Positions 21,407 to 33,460 of a stretch of 64,000 nucleotides of DNA are shown piece by piece. Both the position numbers and the translations under genes were made by a program. The stretch covers positions 159,178,526 through 159,242,525 of the forward strand of contig NC_037673.1 of assembly GCF_003255815.1 (NCBI RefSeq). The letters are read 5' to 3'. The notes under the pieces were generated by a model. That model saw only the letters and a list, made by a program, of their open reading frames with translations. It did not search any database and had not been told where the DNA came from. This stretch comes from Theropithecus gelada. Taxonomy: Eukaryota > Chordata > Mammalia > Primates > Cercopithecidae. Position 1 is the first letter of the stretch. Every line of letters starts with the position of its first letter.

Positions 21407-21970
21407 AAAGTACTCACTAAAGAAAGCTCTGTCAGCTATTTAAGCCATCACTTCAGCAAGGTACACAACTAATTGCTATCATAATGTCCCGAACACTTTC
21501 ACTTTGCAGTGATTAGCAAATCCCTCTCTCCACCAAGTCTGGTGAATAGGGACAGCTTTTTTTCTTTCCTTTTTCAAAACATTATCAGATTCTATTTAAT
21601 CTCAGAATGTCAGTCTTTGAAGACTAGGAATATAATTAATGTTATCTAGATTTGGCATTTGTTACAAACAATGTTTTACCTGTGTCCAATGGCAAAGAGA
21701 TAGGGATATTAATTATTTTATGAGTATTCCTTAAAGACATCTTAGAAAAGCCAGTTACTACAATATATATCAACATAGCAAATAATTAATGAAAACCTGA
21801 CATTCTAATATTTGTACCGAAAAACTAACAAAATACACAAAAGATTTTTATGTTTGTTTCACAGGCTGTAGAGCCAAGCATTCAGATATTTCAATTAATG
21901 TTAGTTGCATTTCATGACAATGACAGCAGGAGGTTACAAGCAGTTTCATCCATGATCTGCTGACACATTA
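21407..21970. other. No recognisable feature
   Basis: Unassigned AT-rich sequence between two LTRs. Confidence 0.45.
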
Positions 21971-21975
21971 GTGAG

Positions 21976-22427
21976 TTTCACTCACGTCCGTGTCCGTGTG
22001 AAGAGACTACTAAACAGGCTTTGTGTGAGCAATACAGCTTTTTAATCACCTGAGTGCAGGCGGGCTGAGTCTGAAAAGAGAGTCAGTGAAGGGAGATAGG
22101 GGTAGGGCTGTTTTATAAGATTTGGGTAGGTAAAGGAAAATTACAGTCAAAGGAGGGTTGTTCTCTGGCGGGCAGGAGTTGGGGGTCACAAGGAGCTTTC
22201 TGAGCCAGGATGAGCCAGGAAAAGGAATTTCACAAGGTAATGTCATCAGTTAAGGGAAGGACCGGCCATTTTCACTTCTTTTGTGGTGGAATGTCATCAG
22301 TTAAGGCAGGAACAGGCCATTTAAATTTCACTCCTTTTGTGATTCTTCAGTTACTTCAGGCCATCTGGATGTATACGTGCAGGTCACAGGGGATACGATG
22401 GCTTAGCTTAGGCTCAGAGGCCTAACA
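21976..22427 (-). mobile_element. HERV-H solo LTR (LTR7-type)
   Basis: On the minus strand it starts TGTTAGGCCTCTGAGCC and ends ACACGGACACGGACGTGAGTGAAA, with the internal landmarks TGACCTGCACGTATACATCCAGATGGCCTGAAG and ACTGATGACATT. The host duplication GTGAG is perfect (21971-21975 and 22428-22432). An internal unit containing TGTCATCAGTTAAGG and GGCCATTT occurs twice (about 22238-22282 and 22290-22341), a repeat-number feature known to vary among HERV-H LTR types. There is no internal proviral sequence, so it arose by LTR-LTR recombination. This LTR class can act as promoter or enhancer in pluripotent cells; activity here is unknown. Confidence 0.9.
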
Positions 22428-22432
22428 GTGAG

Positions 22433-22754
22433 TAAATTATCCTCCTCAAATGTCTTCCGCTAAGTGAGTCAACATGCAGGGAATTTTACTTTTGTTCAAA
22501 TGGAATTTTCTTCTCATACTTTAATGACTTTTAGATGGTCTATGTTCATTTTACTTGTTAATTACAGTCTTGTGCACACTGGAGCTGATGAAACTGTAAT
22601 GCAGTCATATTAGGAACAAGTAGTGTATTTCCAAATGGCTTCACTAATGAGAAGGTAGTTCACCTATATAGCAAATCAGTTTCAAACAGCCAGCTAAGAA
22701 AGGTTATATACTGATTCACTATGGTTTGGCAGACATTAACTACTGTGTTTTAAT
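22433..22754. other. No recognisable feature
   Basis: Unassigned sequence between the LTR and a MIR. Confidence 0.45.
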
Positions 22755-22995
22755 AAGGAGATAAAGAATGACTAACTGAATGCTTATTTTGCACCAGGAA
22801 CTACAGTAAATGTTTCAACTGTTGTATCTCATGGAATTACAACAATCTTTTGAAGGAGATCATTTGTTCTTAATTTCAAAGATGAGGAAACTGAAAATTG
22901 ACAAGGTAACCTGTTCAAAGTCACATAGCTGGGAAGTGGCAAAGCTGAGATGCCACCCAGTGCTGTTTGATTCTAAGGCCCAAATATTTGACCAC
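22755..22995 (-). repeat. MIR SINE
   Basis: Reverse-complement MIR: GCTTATTTTGCACCAGGAACTACAG, TCAAAGATGAGGAAACTGAAAATTGACAAGGTAACC, AAGTCACATAGCTGGGAAGTGGCAAAGCTGAGATGCC, CTAAGGCCC. Well preserved through the core. The 64-codon ORF inside it (22810-23004) is an artefact. Confidence 0.85.
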
Positions 22996-23064
22996 TGTGT
23001 TTGATGGTTCCTGTCAAAAAACATAACAGTTTTATGCAAACAAAATTTTGATGACCATCAAGGG

Positions 23065-26000
23065 TCTATGTCTATGGCTAGCCAGTTATCCCAGCACCAT
23101 TTATTAAATACAGGGTGTTTTCCCATTGCTTACTTTTGTCACCTTTGTTGAAGATCAGTTGGTTATGGGTGTGCAGCTTTATTTCTGGGCTATTTATTAT
23201 GTTCCATTCTATGTTCTATGTGTCTGCTTTCGTACTAGTACCATGCTGTTTTGGTTATTGTAGCCTTGCAGTATAAAGTTGGGTAATGTGATGGCTCTGG
23301 CGTTGTTCTTTTTGTTTAGGATTGTCTTGGCTATTCAGGTTCTTTTTGGTTTCATATGAATTTTAAAATAGATTTTTTTCTAATTCTGTGAAGAATGTCA
23401 ATGGTAGTTTAAAGGGGATAGCATGGAATCTAGAAATTGCTTTCAGCAGTATGACCATTCTCATGATATTGATCCATAAGTATGGAATATTTTTCTATTT
23501 GTTTGTCTCCTCTCTGATTTCTTTGAGCAGTGGTTTGCAGTTCTTGAAGATGTTCTTCACTTCTCTTATTAGCTACATTCCTAAGCATGTTATTCTTTTT
23601 GTGGTAATTGTGAATGGGAGTTCATTTATGATTTGGCCCTCAACTTGCCTGTTGCTGGTGTATAAGAATGCTATGAAATGTTGCACATTGATTTTTTTAT
23701 CCTGAGACTTTGCTGAACTTGCTTTTCAGCTTAAGAAGTTTTGGGACTGAGATGATAGGGTTTTCTAGATGTAGGATCCTATCATCCGCAAAGACAGTTT
23801 CACTTCCTCTCTTCTATCTAAATACCCCTTATTGAATACCCCTTATTTGTTTTCCTTGCCTGATTGCCCTGGCCAGAACTTCCAATACTATGTTGAATAG
23901 GTGTGGCAAGAGAGGGCATCTTTGCCTTGTGCTGGTTTTCAAGGGGAATGCTTCATCTTTTGCCCACTCAGCATGATTTTGGCTGTGGGTTTGTCATATA
24001 CGGGTCTTATTTTGGGGGGTTATGTTCCTTCAATACCTAGTTTATTGAGTGTTTTTAACATGAAAAGATGTTGGATTTTATCAAAGGCCTTTTCTGCATC
24101 TATTGAGACAATCATGTGTTTTTGTCTTTAGATCAGTTTATGTGATGAATCACACTTATTGATTTGCATATGTTGAACCAAACTAATATCCTGGGAATGA
24201 AGACAGCTTGATCATGGTGGATAAGCTTTTCGATGTGCTGCTGGATTCAGTTTGCCAGTATTTTTTTTTTTTTTTGAGGATATTTGCATCAATGTTCATC
24301 AAGGATATTGGCCTGGAGTTTTCTGTTTTGTTGTTGTTGTATCTCTGCCAGGTTTTGGTGTCAGGATAATGCTGGCCTCATGGAATGAGTTAGGGAAGAA
24401 AGAGTCCCTCTCTGTCAATTGTTTGGAATAGTTTCAATAGGAATGGTATCAGCTCTTCTCTGTAACTCTGGTAGAATTCAGCTGTGAATCCGTCTGGTCC
24501 TGGGCTATTTTGGGTTGGTAGGCTATTTATCAGTGCCTCAATTTCAGAATTTGTTATTGGTCTATTCAGGGATTTAATTTCTTCCTGGTTAAGTCTTGGT
24601 GGATGGATGTGTCCAGGAATTTATCAATTTCTTCTAAATTTTCTAGTTTATGTGTGTAGAGTTGTTTATAGTATTTTCTGATGGTTGTTCCTTTTTCTGT
24701 GGGGTCAGTGGTGATATATCCCTTATGATTTCTGATTGTGTTTATTTGAATCTTCTCTCTTTTCTTCATTAGTCTAGCTAATAATCTATTTTATTTTATT
24801 TTCCAAAAAAACCCTCCTGGATTTCTTGATCTTTTGAAGGGTTTTTCTTCTCTCTGTCTTCTCCAGTTCAGTTCTGATCTTGGTTATTTCTTGTTTTCTG
24901 CTAGCTTTGGGGTTTGTTTGCTCTTGGTTCTCTAATTCTTTTAGTGGTGATGTTAGGTTGTTAACTTGAGATATTTCTAGCTTTTTGTTATGGGCATTTA
25001 GTGCTATAAATTTCCCTCTTAACCCTAGTTTAGCTGAGTCCCAGAGATTATGGTACATTGTATCTCTTTCCTCATTCATTTCAAAGAATATCTTGATTTC
25101 TGCCTTAATTTCATTATTTAGCCAAAAGTAATTCAGGAGCAGATTGTTCAATTTCCATGTAGTTGTATGGTTTTGAGTGAACATCTTATACTTGAGTTCT
25201 AATTTGATTCAGCTGTGGTCTGAGAGACTGTTTGTTATGATTTCAATACTGTTGCATTTACTGAGAATTGTTTTACTTTTGATTATGTGATCAATTTTAC
25301 AGTAAGTACTATGTGGTGATGAGAAGAATGTATATTCTTTTGTTTTTGAGTGGAGACTTCTATAGATATCTATCAGGTACACTTGTTCTAGAGTTGAGTT
25401 CAGGTCCTGAATATCTTTGTGAATTTTCTGTCTCGGTGAGCTAATATTGTCATGGGGTGTTAAAGTCTCCACTATTATTATGTGGCCATCTAAGTATCGT
25501 TGTAGGTCTCTAACAACTTGTGTTATGAATCTGGTTGTTCCTGTATTGGGTGCATATATATTTAGGATAGTTAGCTCTTCTTGTTGAATTGAACCCTTTA
25601 CCATTATGTAATGCCCTTCTTTATCTTTTTTGATCTTTGTTGCTTTAAAGATTGTTATGTCAGAAACTAGGAGTGCAACTCTTGCTTTCTTCAGTTTTCC
25701 ATTTGCTTGGTAAATTTTTCTCCATCCTTTATCTTGAGCCTATGTATGTCTTTGCATGTGTGATGGTTCTCTTGAAGACAGCATACCAATAGGTCTTGGT
25801 TCAGCTTGCCATTCTGCGTCTTTTAATTAGGACATTTAGCCTATTTACATTTAAGATTAGTAACGTTATGTGTGAATTTGATCCTGTCAGCATGATGTTA
25901 GTTGGTTATTATGCAGTCTTGTTTTATGTGTTTCATAGTGTCACTTGTCTGTGTGTTTCAGTGTTTTTTGTGGGTTTTTTTTTTTTTTTTTTTTTGAGAC

Positions 26001-26775
26001 GGAGTCTCACTCTGTTGCCCAGGCTGGAGTGCAGTGGTATGATCTCCGCTCACTGTAAGCTCTGCCTCCCAGGTTCATGTCATTCTCCTGCCTCAGCCTG
26101 CTGAGTGGCTGGGACTACAGGTGCCCGCCACCACGCCTGGCTAATTTTTTGTATTTTTTAGTAGAGACAGGGTTTCACCATGTTAGCCGGGATGGTCTTG
26201 ATCTCCTGACCTTGTGATCCACCTGTCTCAGCCTCCCAAATTGCAGGGATTAGAGGCATAAGCCACCATGCCTGGCCTTTAGTGCATTTTTGTAGTGGCT
26301 GGTAACAGTTTTTCATTTCCATATTTAGTGCTCCTTCAGGAGCTCTTGTAAGGCAGGTCTGGTGGTAACAAATTCCCTCAGCATTTTTTTGCCTGAAAGG
26401 GATCTTATTTCTCCTTTGCTTATGAAGCTTAATTTGGCTGGATATGAAATCCTGGGTTGGAAATTCTTTTCTTTAAGAATGTTGAATATTGGCCTCCTAT
26501 CTCTTCTAGCTTGTAGGGTTTTCACTGAGAGATGTTCTGTTAGTCTGATGGATTTCCCTTTATAGGTGACCTTGCCTTTCTCTCTGGCTGCCCTGAACAC
26601 TTTTTCTTTGATTTTGACCTTGGAGAATCTGATGATTTTATGTCTTGAAGATGGTCTACTCATGGAGTATCTTACTGGAATTTTCTGGCATTTCCTGACT
26701 TTGAATGTTGGCCTGTCTTGCTAGGTTCAGGAAGTCATCCTGGGTGATATTCTGAAGTATGATTTCCAGGGAAAA
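23065..26775 (-). mobile_element. L1P LINE, decayed, truncated at both ends
   Basis: Minus-strand primate L1 covering much of ORF2 and part of ORF1. Left landmarks: ATGGCTAGCCAGTTATCCCAGCACC and CGTACTAGTACCATGCTGTTTTGG. The reading frame 25209-25604 (131 codons) translates into part of the ORF2 endonuclease domain (LNIYAPNTG, KIDHIIKSKT, EIITNSLSDHS); 24786-25184 and 24566-24769 carry the next pieces in other frames, showing frameshifts. The right part (26330-26775) resembles ORF1 with GTTGGCCTGTCTTGCTAGG. The 3' UTR end is missing on the left. An Alu interrupts it. Confidence 0.9.
25974..26277 (-). repeat. Alu SINE (AluY-like), nested in L1P
   Basis: Reverse Alu with a long T-tract, GAGACGGAGTCTCACTCTG, TGTTAGCCGGGATGGTCTTG, 5' end GCCTGGCC at 26277. 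Related flanks TTTCAGTGTTTTTTGT (25957-25972) and TTTAGTGCATTTTTGT (from 26278) are a likely diverged target duplication. Confidence 0.94.
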
Positions 26776-26779
26776 TTGA

Positions 26780-27138
26780 AAATATTTTTAAAAACTTCCT
26801 GGACATTTCAAAGATAATATTTTGGCAAGGAATGTATATATTCATAAAATTAAGTTTGCCAACATATGACCAGAAGAAAAAAATGGTAACAAATTAAATA
26901 CATTTTACTTTCAAATTATGTATTTATTTGGCAACAAAAGTAAAGATGTGACACCAATTAATTGACTTGCTAATGCTTATCGTTTACTTACAATCTTTAA
27001 ATGTTTACTGGCTTTGGAATACGATGATTTGTATTGATACTCCACAAATATTTGATATTTCATAGTATTTTACATTTTAACTATAAATAACTGATTTATA
27101 CCATGGAATTAAAGTCAACTTGTGCCTCTCAAAAAACT
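26780..27138. other. No recognisable feature
   Basis: Unassigned AT-rich sequence between an L1 and an Alu. Confidence 0.45.
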
Positions 27139-27436
27139 GGCTGGGTGAAGTGGCTCATGCCTATAATCCCAGCACTTTGGGAGACCAAGGCGGTCAGATC
27201 ATTTGAGGTCAGGAATTTGAGACCAGCCTGACCAACATGGTGAAACCCCAACTCTATTAAAATACAAAAATTAGCCAGGTGTGGTGGCAGGCACCTGTAA
27301 TCGCAGCTACTTGGGAGGCTGAGGCAGGAGAATTGCTTGAATCCAGGAGGCAGAGGTTGTAGTGAGCCATGATCACACCACTGCACTCCAGCCTGGGCAA
27401 CAGAGCAAGACTGCCTCTCAAAAAAAAAAAAAAAAA
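27139..27436 (+). repeat. Alu SINE (AluS-like)
   Basis: Full-length sense Alu: GGCTGGGTGAAGTGGCTCATGCC, TTGAGGTCAGGAATTTGAGACC, right monomer with GGAGAATTGCTTGAATCC, A-tail of 17 at 27420-27436. Confidence 0.95.
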
Positions 27437-27779
27437 CCAGAAAAAACCTATGCCTTGTAAAATTACATATTTGTCTCTCTTTTCCTCATATGTAACCCAT
27501 CATTTTATTTAAACTTGATGTAGTGATGTCACTGAATCTGCCAATGTCCTCTTTCCTGTCTGCTAAGTAATGCCTTGATTTTATTCTAAAGTACCACCCC
27601 ACCTTATGCACGTATAATGTGAAAAAAGGGGTCTGAGACTAGCCCGGAGATTGGGGGTTAAGCATATCATCAGTCAGAGGTATATATTTTATTTAATTCA
27701 ATATGGCCAAATGATCCAATGCAGGCCAATGTCCTCAAGCCTAGGACTTCTGTAGGGGACTGAGTTAGGGAAGACAGTC
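27437..27779. other. No recognisable feature
   Basis: Unassigned sequence between Alu and L1. Confidence 0.45.
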
Positions 27780-30370
27780 TCTTTCAAAAAGGAATGCTGA
27801 TCAATAAATATAAAATACCACATTAATATAATTAAGGATAAAAATCGTATGATCATCCCCATAGATTTAGAAAAAGCTTTTCACAAAATTCAACATCTTT
27901 TCGTGATTGGAACTCTCAACAGCTAGGTATAGAAGGAATGTTCTTCAATATAATAAATGCTATATATAACAAGCCCACAGCTAACATCACACTCAGTGGT
28001 GAAGAGCTGAAAATTCTCCTCTAAGATCAAGAATAAAACAAGTATTCCCACTCTTATCCTTTCTATTCAACATAGGTCTGAAAGTCCTCACTAAAGCATG
28101 TAGGCAAAAAGCAAAGAGAGAAAGAAAAGAGAAAGGAAGAAAAGGCATCCAAATTAAAAAAGAAGAAGCAAAATTGTTTCTGTGGGCATATAACATTAGT
28201 TCATATATAGAAAACGCTAAAGATTCTACGAAAAAACTCTTATAAATAGTAAGAAAATTCAGGCAAGTTGCAGGATACAAGATCAGCACACAAAAATCAG
28301 TAGTATTTACATACACTAACAACAGACTATGGATAAATAAATTAAGAAAACAATCTCATTTGCAATAGCATCAAAAAAAATACTTAGGAGTAAATTTATC
28401 CAAGTAGGCAAAATATATGTACACTGAAAAATTAAAAAAATTGATGAAATAAATTGAAGAAGTCATAAGTAAATGGAAAATATGTCTCATGTTTATGAAT
28501 CAAAATAATCCATGTTGTCAAAATGTCCATTCTATCCAAAGGAATCTACAGATACCTGTTAAAATTCCACTGGTACTTTTTCATAGAAATAGAAAAACAA
28601 TCCAAAAATACATATGAAACTGTAAAAGCCTCCAAATAGCTAAGGCAATCTTGAACAACAGCAAAGCTGAAGGCATCACGCACCCTGTCTTCAAATTATA
28701 TTACAAAGCTATAGAAATCAAAACAGTATGGTACTGACATAAAAAAGACACATAGGTCAATATAAAAGAATAGAAAGCCCAGAAATAAACTCACATATAT
28801 ACAATCAACTACTTGTTGATAAAGGCATCAAATATATTCAATGGGGAAAGATAGTTACTTCAATAAATGTTGTTGAGAAAACTGAATATCCACATGCAAA
28901 AATACAATAAAATTGGATCCTTATGTTTTATCACAAACAAAAATCAACTTACAATGTATTAAACACCTAATACATTAAGAAGGCCTAAACTGTAAAACAC
29001 TTAGAAGAAAATAGGGGATCATCTCCATGGCATTAGTCCTGGCAATTATTTTTTAGATATGAGCCAAAAATCACAAGAAGCAAAAGCAAAAATAGACAAA
29101 TCGGACTACATCAAACTAGAAAGTTACTGCACAACAAAGAAAATAGCCAACAAAATGAAAAGGCAGCATACAGAATGAGAGAAAATATTTGCAAGCCATA
29201 TATCTGATATGGAGTTAATATCCAAAATATAGAAGAAACTCATTCAACTCAATTACAAAAAAAAAAAAAAAAAAAAAAAGCTAACAACCCAGTTAAAATA
29301 CAGGCAAAGGAACTGAATAGACATATTGTCGGAAAAAACATACAAATGATCAAAAGAGATACAAAAAGATGTTCAATCATCACGGGAATTCAAATGAAGA
29401 CCACAGGAAATAATATCTCATACCTGTTAGGGTGGCTATTATCAAAAAAGGCAAATGATAACAAGCACTGGTAGGGATGTACAGAAAAGGGAGCCCTTAT
29501 ATACTGTTGGGTAAATTGGTAAAAATTATGGAAAACAGCATGGAGGCTCCTCAAAAAAAAAAAAAAAAAAAAAAAGCTACCGGATGATCCAGCAGCAATC
29601 TCATTTCTAGGTGTCTATCTAAAAGAAATAAAATCACTATTTAGAGGTACATCTGCACTCCTATGTTCATTGCAGCATTATTCACAATAGTCAAAATATG
29701 GAAACAATCTAAATGTTTCTCAACAGACCAATGAATTAGAAAATTATATATATAAGTAAATATATATATTACAATATATATTACAATGTATCCATTCATC
29801 TTTAAGAGATACTTAGATTGTATATTGTATATGTAGAAATTGTACCTATACAACATATGTGTATATACACACACAGTGGAATATTATTCAGTTTTAAAAG
29901 AGAAGGAAATTCTGCTATTTGCAATATGGATAAACCTGGAGGGCATGATGTTAAGTGAAATAAGCCAGATACAGAAAGACAAATATTGCTTGTAGAGTCT
30001 TAAAAAGTTGAACTCACAGAAACACAGAGTAGAAGTGTAGTTATCAAGGGTCAAGGCATGAGGGAAATGGGATGTTGGTTACAGAAAACATATTTTTAAT
30101 TATAAGATGAATAAGTTCTGGAAATTTAACTTAAATATGGTGACTACAGTTAATAATAATATATTATATACTAGAAATTTGCTAAGAATATAGACATTAG
30201 GTGTTCTCATCACACATGCACAAACGCACAATGGTAACTATGTAAGGCAATGGAGTGTTAGATTGATTATGGTTATCATTTTATAACATATACATATTTC
30301 AAAACATCATGCTATACACCATAAGTACGTATTATTTTTATTTATAAACAAATGTATGTTCACACAAAAA
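27780..30370 (+). mobile_element. L1 LINE, 5'-truncated (L1MA/L1PB-like)
   Basis: Sense L1 from within the reverse-transcriptase domain of ORF2 (AGATTTAGAAAAAGCTTTTCACAAAATTCAACA, CCCACAGCTAACATCACACTCAGTGG) through the end of ORF2 (CATTGCAGCATTATTCACAATAG) to a 3' UTR (TATGGTGACTACAGTTAATAATAATATATT, ACATATTTCAAAACATCATGC). Frames are broken. Two internal A-tracts (29257-29279, 29552-29575) and AT-repeat patches near 29745-29795 are expansions inside the element, not separate tails. Confidence 0.88.
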
Positions 30371-30429
30371 AATGAACGAGTACTGCTAAGTGAATAGGAT
30401 GTGAGTCTGGATCTGCTATTAATCCTTTT

Positions 30430-30680
30430 TCTACCTTAAAGGAAGGCTTGGCAGAGACTAAAGTCACCCTAAAAGGAAGCAGACTCAAACAAAGGAAGGA
30501 GAAAGTCCTGAAAACATCATTTGAGCACCTGGACTCAGCTCTGTCAGAAGCTTAGACTTTCCCAGGTAGATTTTTATTTCCCGAGCCTATAAAAGTCCTG
30601 TTTTGTGTAAGCCTTGTAAGCGGGTTTCTGGCACTTGGACCAGAAAGAGTCCTGTTAGTGTAATTTGGCCCAAATGAAAA
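30430..30680 (+). repeat. Ancient interspersed repeat, LTR/MER-type, family not assigned
   Basis: The order AACATCATTTGAGCACCTGGACTCAGC, GTAAGCGGGTTTCTGGCACTTGGACCAGAAAGAGTCCTG matches a recurring mammalian 3'-end theme (gggtttctgtcacttgcaaccaaaagagtcctga). I recognise the theme but not the family with confidence. Confidence 0.45.
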
Positions 30681-32215
30681 AAATATTCACCAAGGTGCAA
30701 CACATATACAAAATTGAGATTGCTTATTTCTGATTAAAAATCACCTTCATATGGAAATTCGACTCTCTTTGTTGGAAGGCAGTTAAGGAAAAAAAGGGTG
30801 GCAGTTGCATAAAATAGATTCTTAGCCTTAGTCCCGCAAATCACTACACAAACCCAATATAATATAGGTAAACATATCCAGTTATTCTCTCATTGGCTCC
30901 AAAAATTCTATAGATTTTTTTCATTGTGAAAATATAGCATTCTTGACTGAAAAGACATAGCTTCTTCATAAGGCAAGAAGATAGTTGTCAAGGGATAAGG
31001 CAATACAACGAAGTTATGAGGCAGTAGACCTGGTCCTAAAGGCCTATCAGTTTCTTTTCCTCTGATTTTCAATGTTCTCATCAATTAAATGGGGATAATA
31101 AAATTTTCTGTGCTACTCAGGTTTATTGATAAAGAATACAAAAGAGTGTTTATGTGTAACCAATAGGAACATATGATACACACATAAAGCTGCAAATATA
31201 TGTTGTTTGCATTAATCACTAAAATATATTTCACAACAGAAAGACAATTTTAAATCATAAACATAGATGAATTTTTACTTTCCCAACAGAAATGTCTTTT
31301 TTGAAATTAAAAAAAAAAGTATTTAACTTGTATAAAGCTTGCTTCCTGAGTTTACCATCCACTTGATGAATAAAAAAAGGATAAAATTAGACACATCTAC
31401 CTTCTGTATGTTGAGAACCATGGTATCTCTGAGCCTGTAGAAGGAGATGTCCCAATTCCAACTGCAAAGTTATTGATATTTTTTCTATTTTAAAGGGGTT
31501 CTGAAATGATTCCTGCAGTAGTTGCCTAGGTTAAATGTTGCTCTCCTTAAATGCCATTGGCAGATCACCTCTCTGTTCTAGCAAGTAGGTGTAGTGTCCT
31601 TCTGTTATCCTGCTGACACAATGACTTCACAGATGGCTTTAGCAGCACTTGAACTGACACTGCAGTTGATCGCCAAATGAACCCTTAACCTTTGCCAACA
31701 GTCTGGAGATGAAAGGACAAATGTGACCTCACGGACCTTTAGAAGCTGCCTATTGGAGGTTTTCAGAAGAAACCATAAAGAAGAATTCTTGAATGTATTA
31801 TCATACTCAAACTACCATCCTTCTCACAGCTACTGCTGCGAGTCACTGCACAAAGTGCCATGCTTATGAACTTGCATTAATTAGCAAATGTAATCAAAGT
31901 TGATTATAATTAATTACACAATTATGAACATTTCAAGTTTAATTCCACCAAAATTATTTCATAAACTATGTTTTGAATGATGTCTGGCTAAAGGAAAATA
32001 GATATGAATGTGTATGTGGATTTCTGATCAGGTACCCAGCTACTGAAAAAACATTAATATCCCTAATTTTGTACTCATTTTCAAAGACATGGTCTAAAAT
32101 TCATGTTGACTTTAACATGCGATATTGCTTAGTGACCTCTTAAACTGAGCGTGACCTATCGTGGTGCATGTTGCTCTGGTTAAGCTGAAAATAAACCCTT
32201 ATTTCACACACAAAA
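30681..32215. other. Repeat-free unassigned stretch with homeodomain-type motifs
   Basis: About 1.5 kb without a recognisable repeat, notable in this repeat-dense window. The part at about 31840-31985 has several TAATTA/ATTA cores and a TAATCAAAGTTGATTA inverted motif (see findings). No ORF of note. Confidence 0.4.
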
Positions 32216-32254
32216 AAGCGATCTTTACTTCCCTGACTCCGTCCTTCCTTATCT

Positions 32255-32570
32255 CCTTCTCTTCCTTCCCTAATGTTTTTTGAGATCTTTCTATATGTCA
32301 GCTATTATGCTAGTATGCGGAGGATACAACATTGAACAATACAGAAGTTCTCTTTCCTTAAAACAGACTAGAATCCAGCAGAATATAGTAAATTTGATTA
32401 ATGGATAGATATACAAATAGACAGATATGTGACAATGCAAATATAGTGAAATGATAATTGTGGAATCTAGGTGGAGAGTAAATATAAAATATTCAATCTA
32501 TAATTCTTTCAATTTATCTGTATGTCTGACAAATTTCACTACAAAATTTTAGATAAAAATTCAGCAGTAG
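32255..32570. repeat. Possible L2 and old LINE scraps
   Basis: TGAGATCTTTCTATATGTCAGCTATTATGCTAGTATGCGGAGGATACAAC (about 32281-32330) resembles reverse-complement L2 3' sequence. Next, GGAATCTAGGTGGAGAGTAAATATAAAATATTC ... TGTATGTCTGACAAATTTCA resembles the old LINE-type 3' end also suspected near 20030. Both are weak. Confidence 0.35.
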
Positions 32571-32719
32571 ACGTAGAAAATCTACGATGTGCAAAAATTC
32601 TTATTATGAGAGATATGCAAATTATTATGGGAGCTAATCTTTTCTAAGGAATCAAGGAAGGAATCTGAGATTTTCAGATGGAGATCATAGTGAGCATTAA
32701 GAGAGTTACCCCAACAATT

Positions 32720-33240
32720 ATTTTGTGAAGCCATGTGTTTGGTAGAGATGGACTCTATCTCCCAGTTGTAGGTTCTATTAATTCAACTAACCTAAGCCTA
32801 AGCCAGTCAGCATATGACAATTTCCTGTAATAGAGATTGGGTAAGAAATAAGGCATGTGACTGACTTGGGGCCAAAGCAGAAAGAGTAGGTGTTTTTCTG
32901 GGGATATAGGGAGCTTTCTTTCTTTGATAGTTTAAAAAAAAAAAAAAAAAAAAGCTATCAGAAGCCATTTCTATCTCTCTTTTTGGGTAGTGTGACATGA
33001 TTTGTTTGACAACTAGGATTGGGACATTCGTTTTTTCTATTATGATAGAAACAAGCCTTAAGATGTGGCTGACAACTCAGAGGGTCCCCAATGATGTCTT
33101 AGAGCCAGTGACAAGGCTGTATTTACCCTCAGACTTTCAAATTATGTGAGCCAATAAAGTTATTTTATTTTAAAAGTTATTTTAAATTACCACGTTCAAT
33201 TATTATAGCACAGAGTCCTGGCTGATATAGAGGAATATTT
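32720..33240 (+). repeat. Ancient interspersed repeat, LTR/MER-type, family not assigned
   Basis: CTTTCAAATTATGTGAGCCAATAAAGTTATTTTATT and a terminal AGAGTCCTGGCTGATATAGAGG match the same 3' theme as 30430-30680 and 47560-48115, so these may be copies of one family. A 20-base A-tract (32935-32953) sits in the middle. Confidence 0.4.
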
Positions 33241-33369
33241 TTATTATTCATTTTGTTTTTAATATACATTGTTCCTAATTTGTCAATTTTAAGTGACTTT
33301 TTCAGTGTTTTGCCGCACTTGAAATGCAGCCTCAGGTGACTGGTCAAAAGACAATATGAATAAAAATAT

Positions 33370-33460
33370 ATGATATTCTTTTATATATATATATATACTT
33401 TATATATATACACTTTATATATACGTATACTTTATATACACACACACACACACACACTTT
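33370..33460. repeat. Compound (TA)n/(CA)n microsatellite
   Basis: Runs of TATATA with interspersed CTTTATATA units from about 33381, then (AC)n at 33438-33458. The 85-codon ORF across it (33344-33601 minus) is low-complexity translation. Confidence 0.85.

Noticed and set aside
25209..25604. 131-codon ORF with endonuclease-like peptides
   Set aside because: It is a fragment of L1 ORF2 inside a frame-shifted L1P relic, not an independent gene.
23065..26775. Possible active L1
   Set aside because: Frames are broken many times, both ends are missing and an Alu interrupts it.
29257..29575. Two long A-tracts suggesting separate retrotransposon ends
   Set aside because: L1 ORF2 order is continuous across both; they are expansions within one element.
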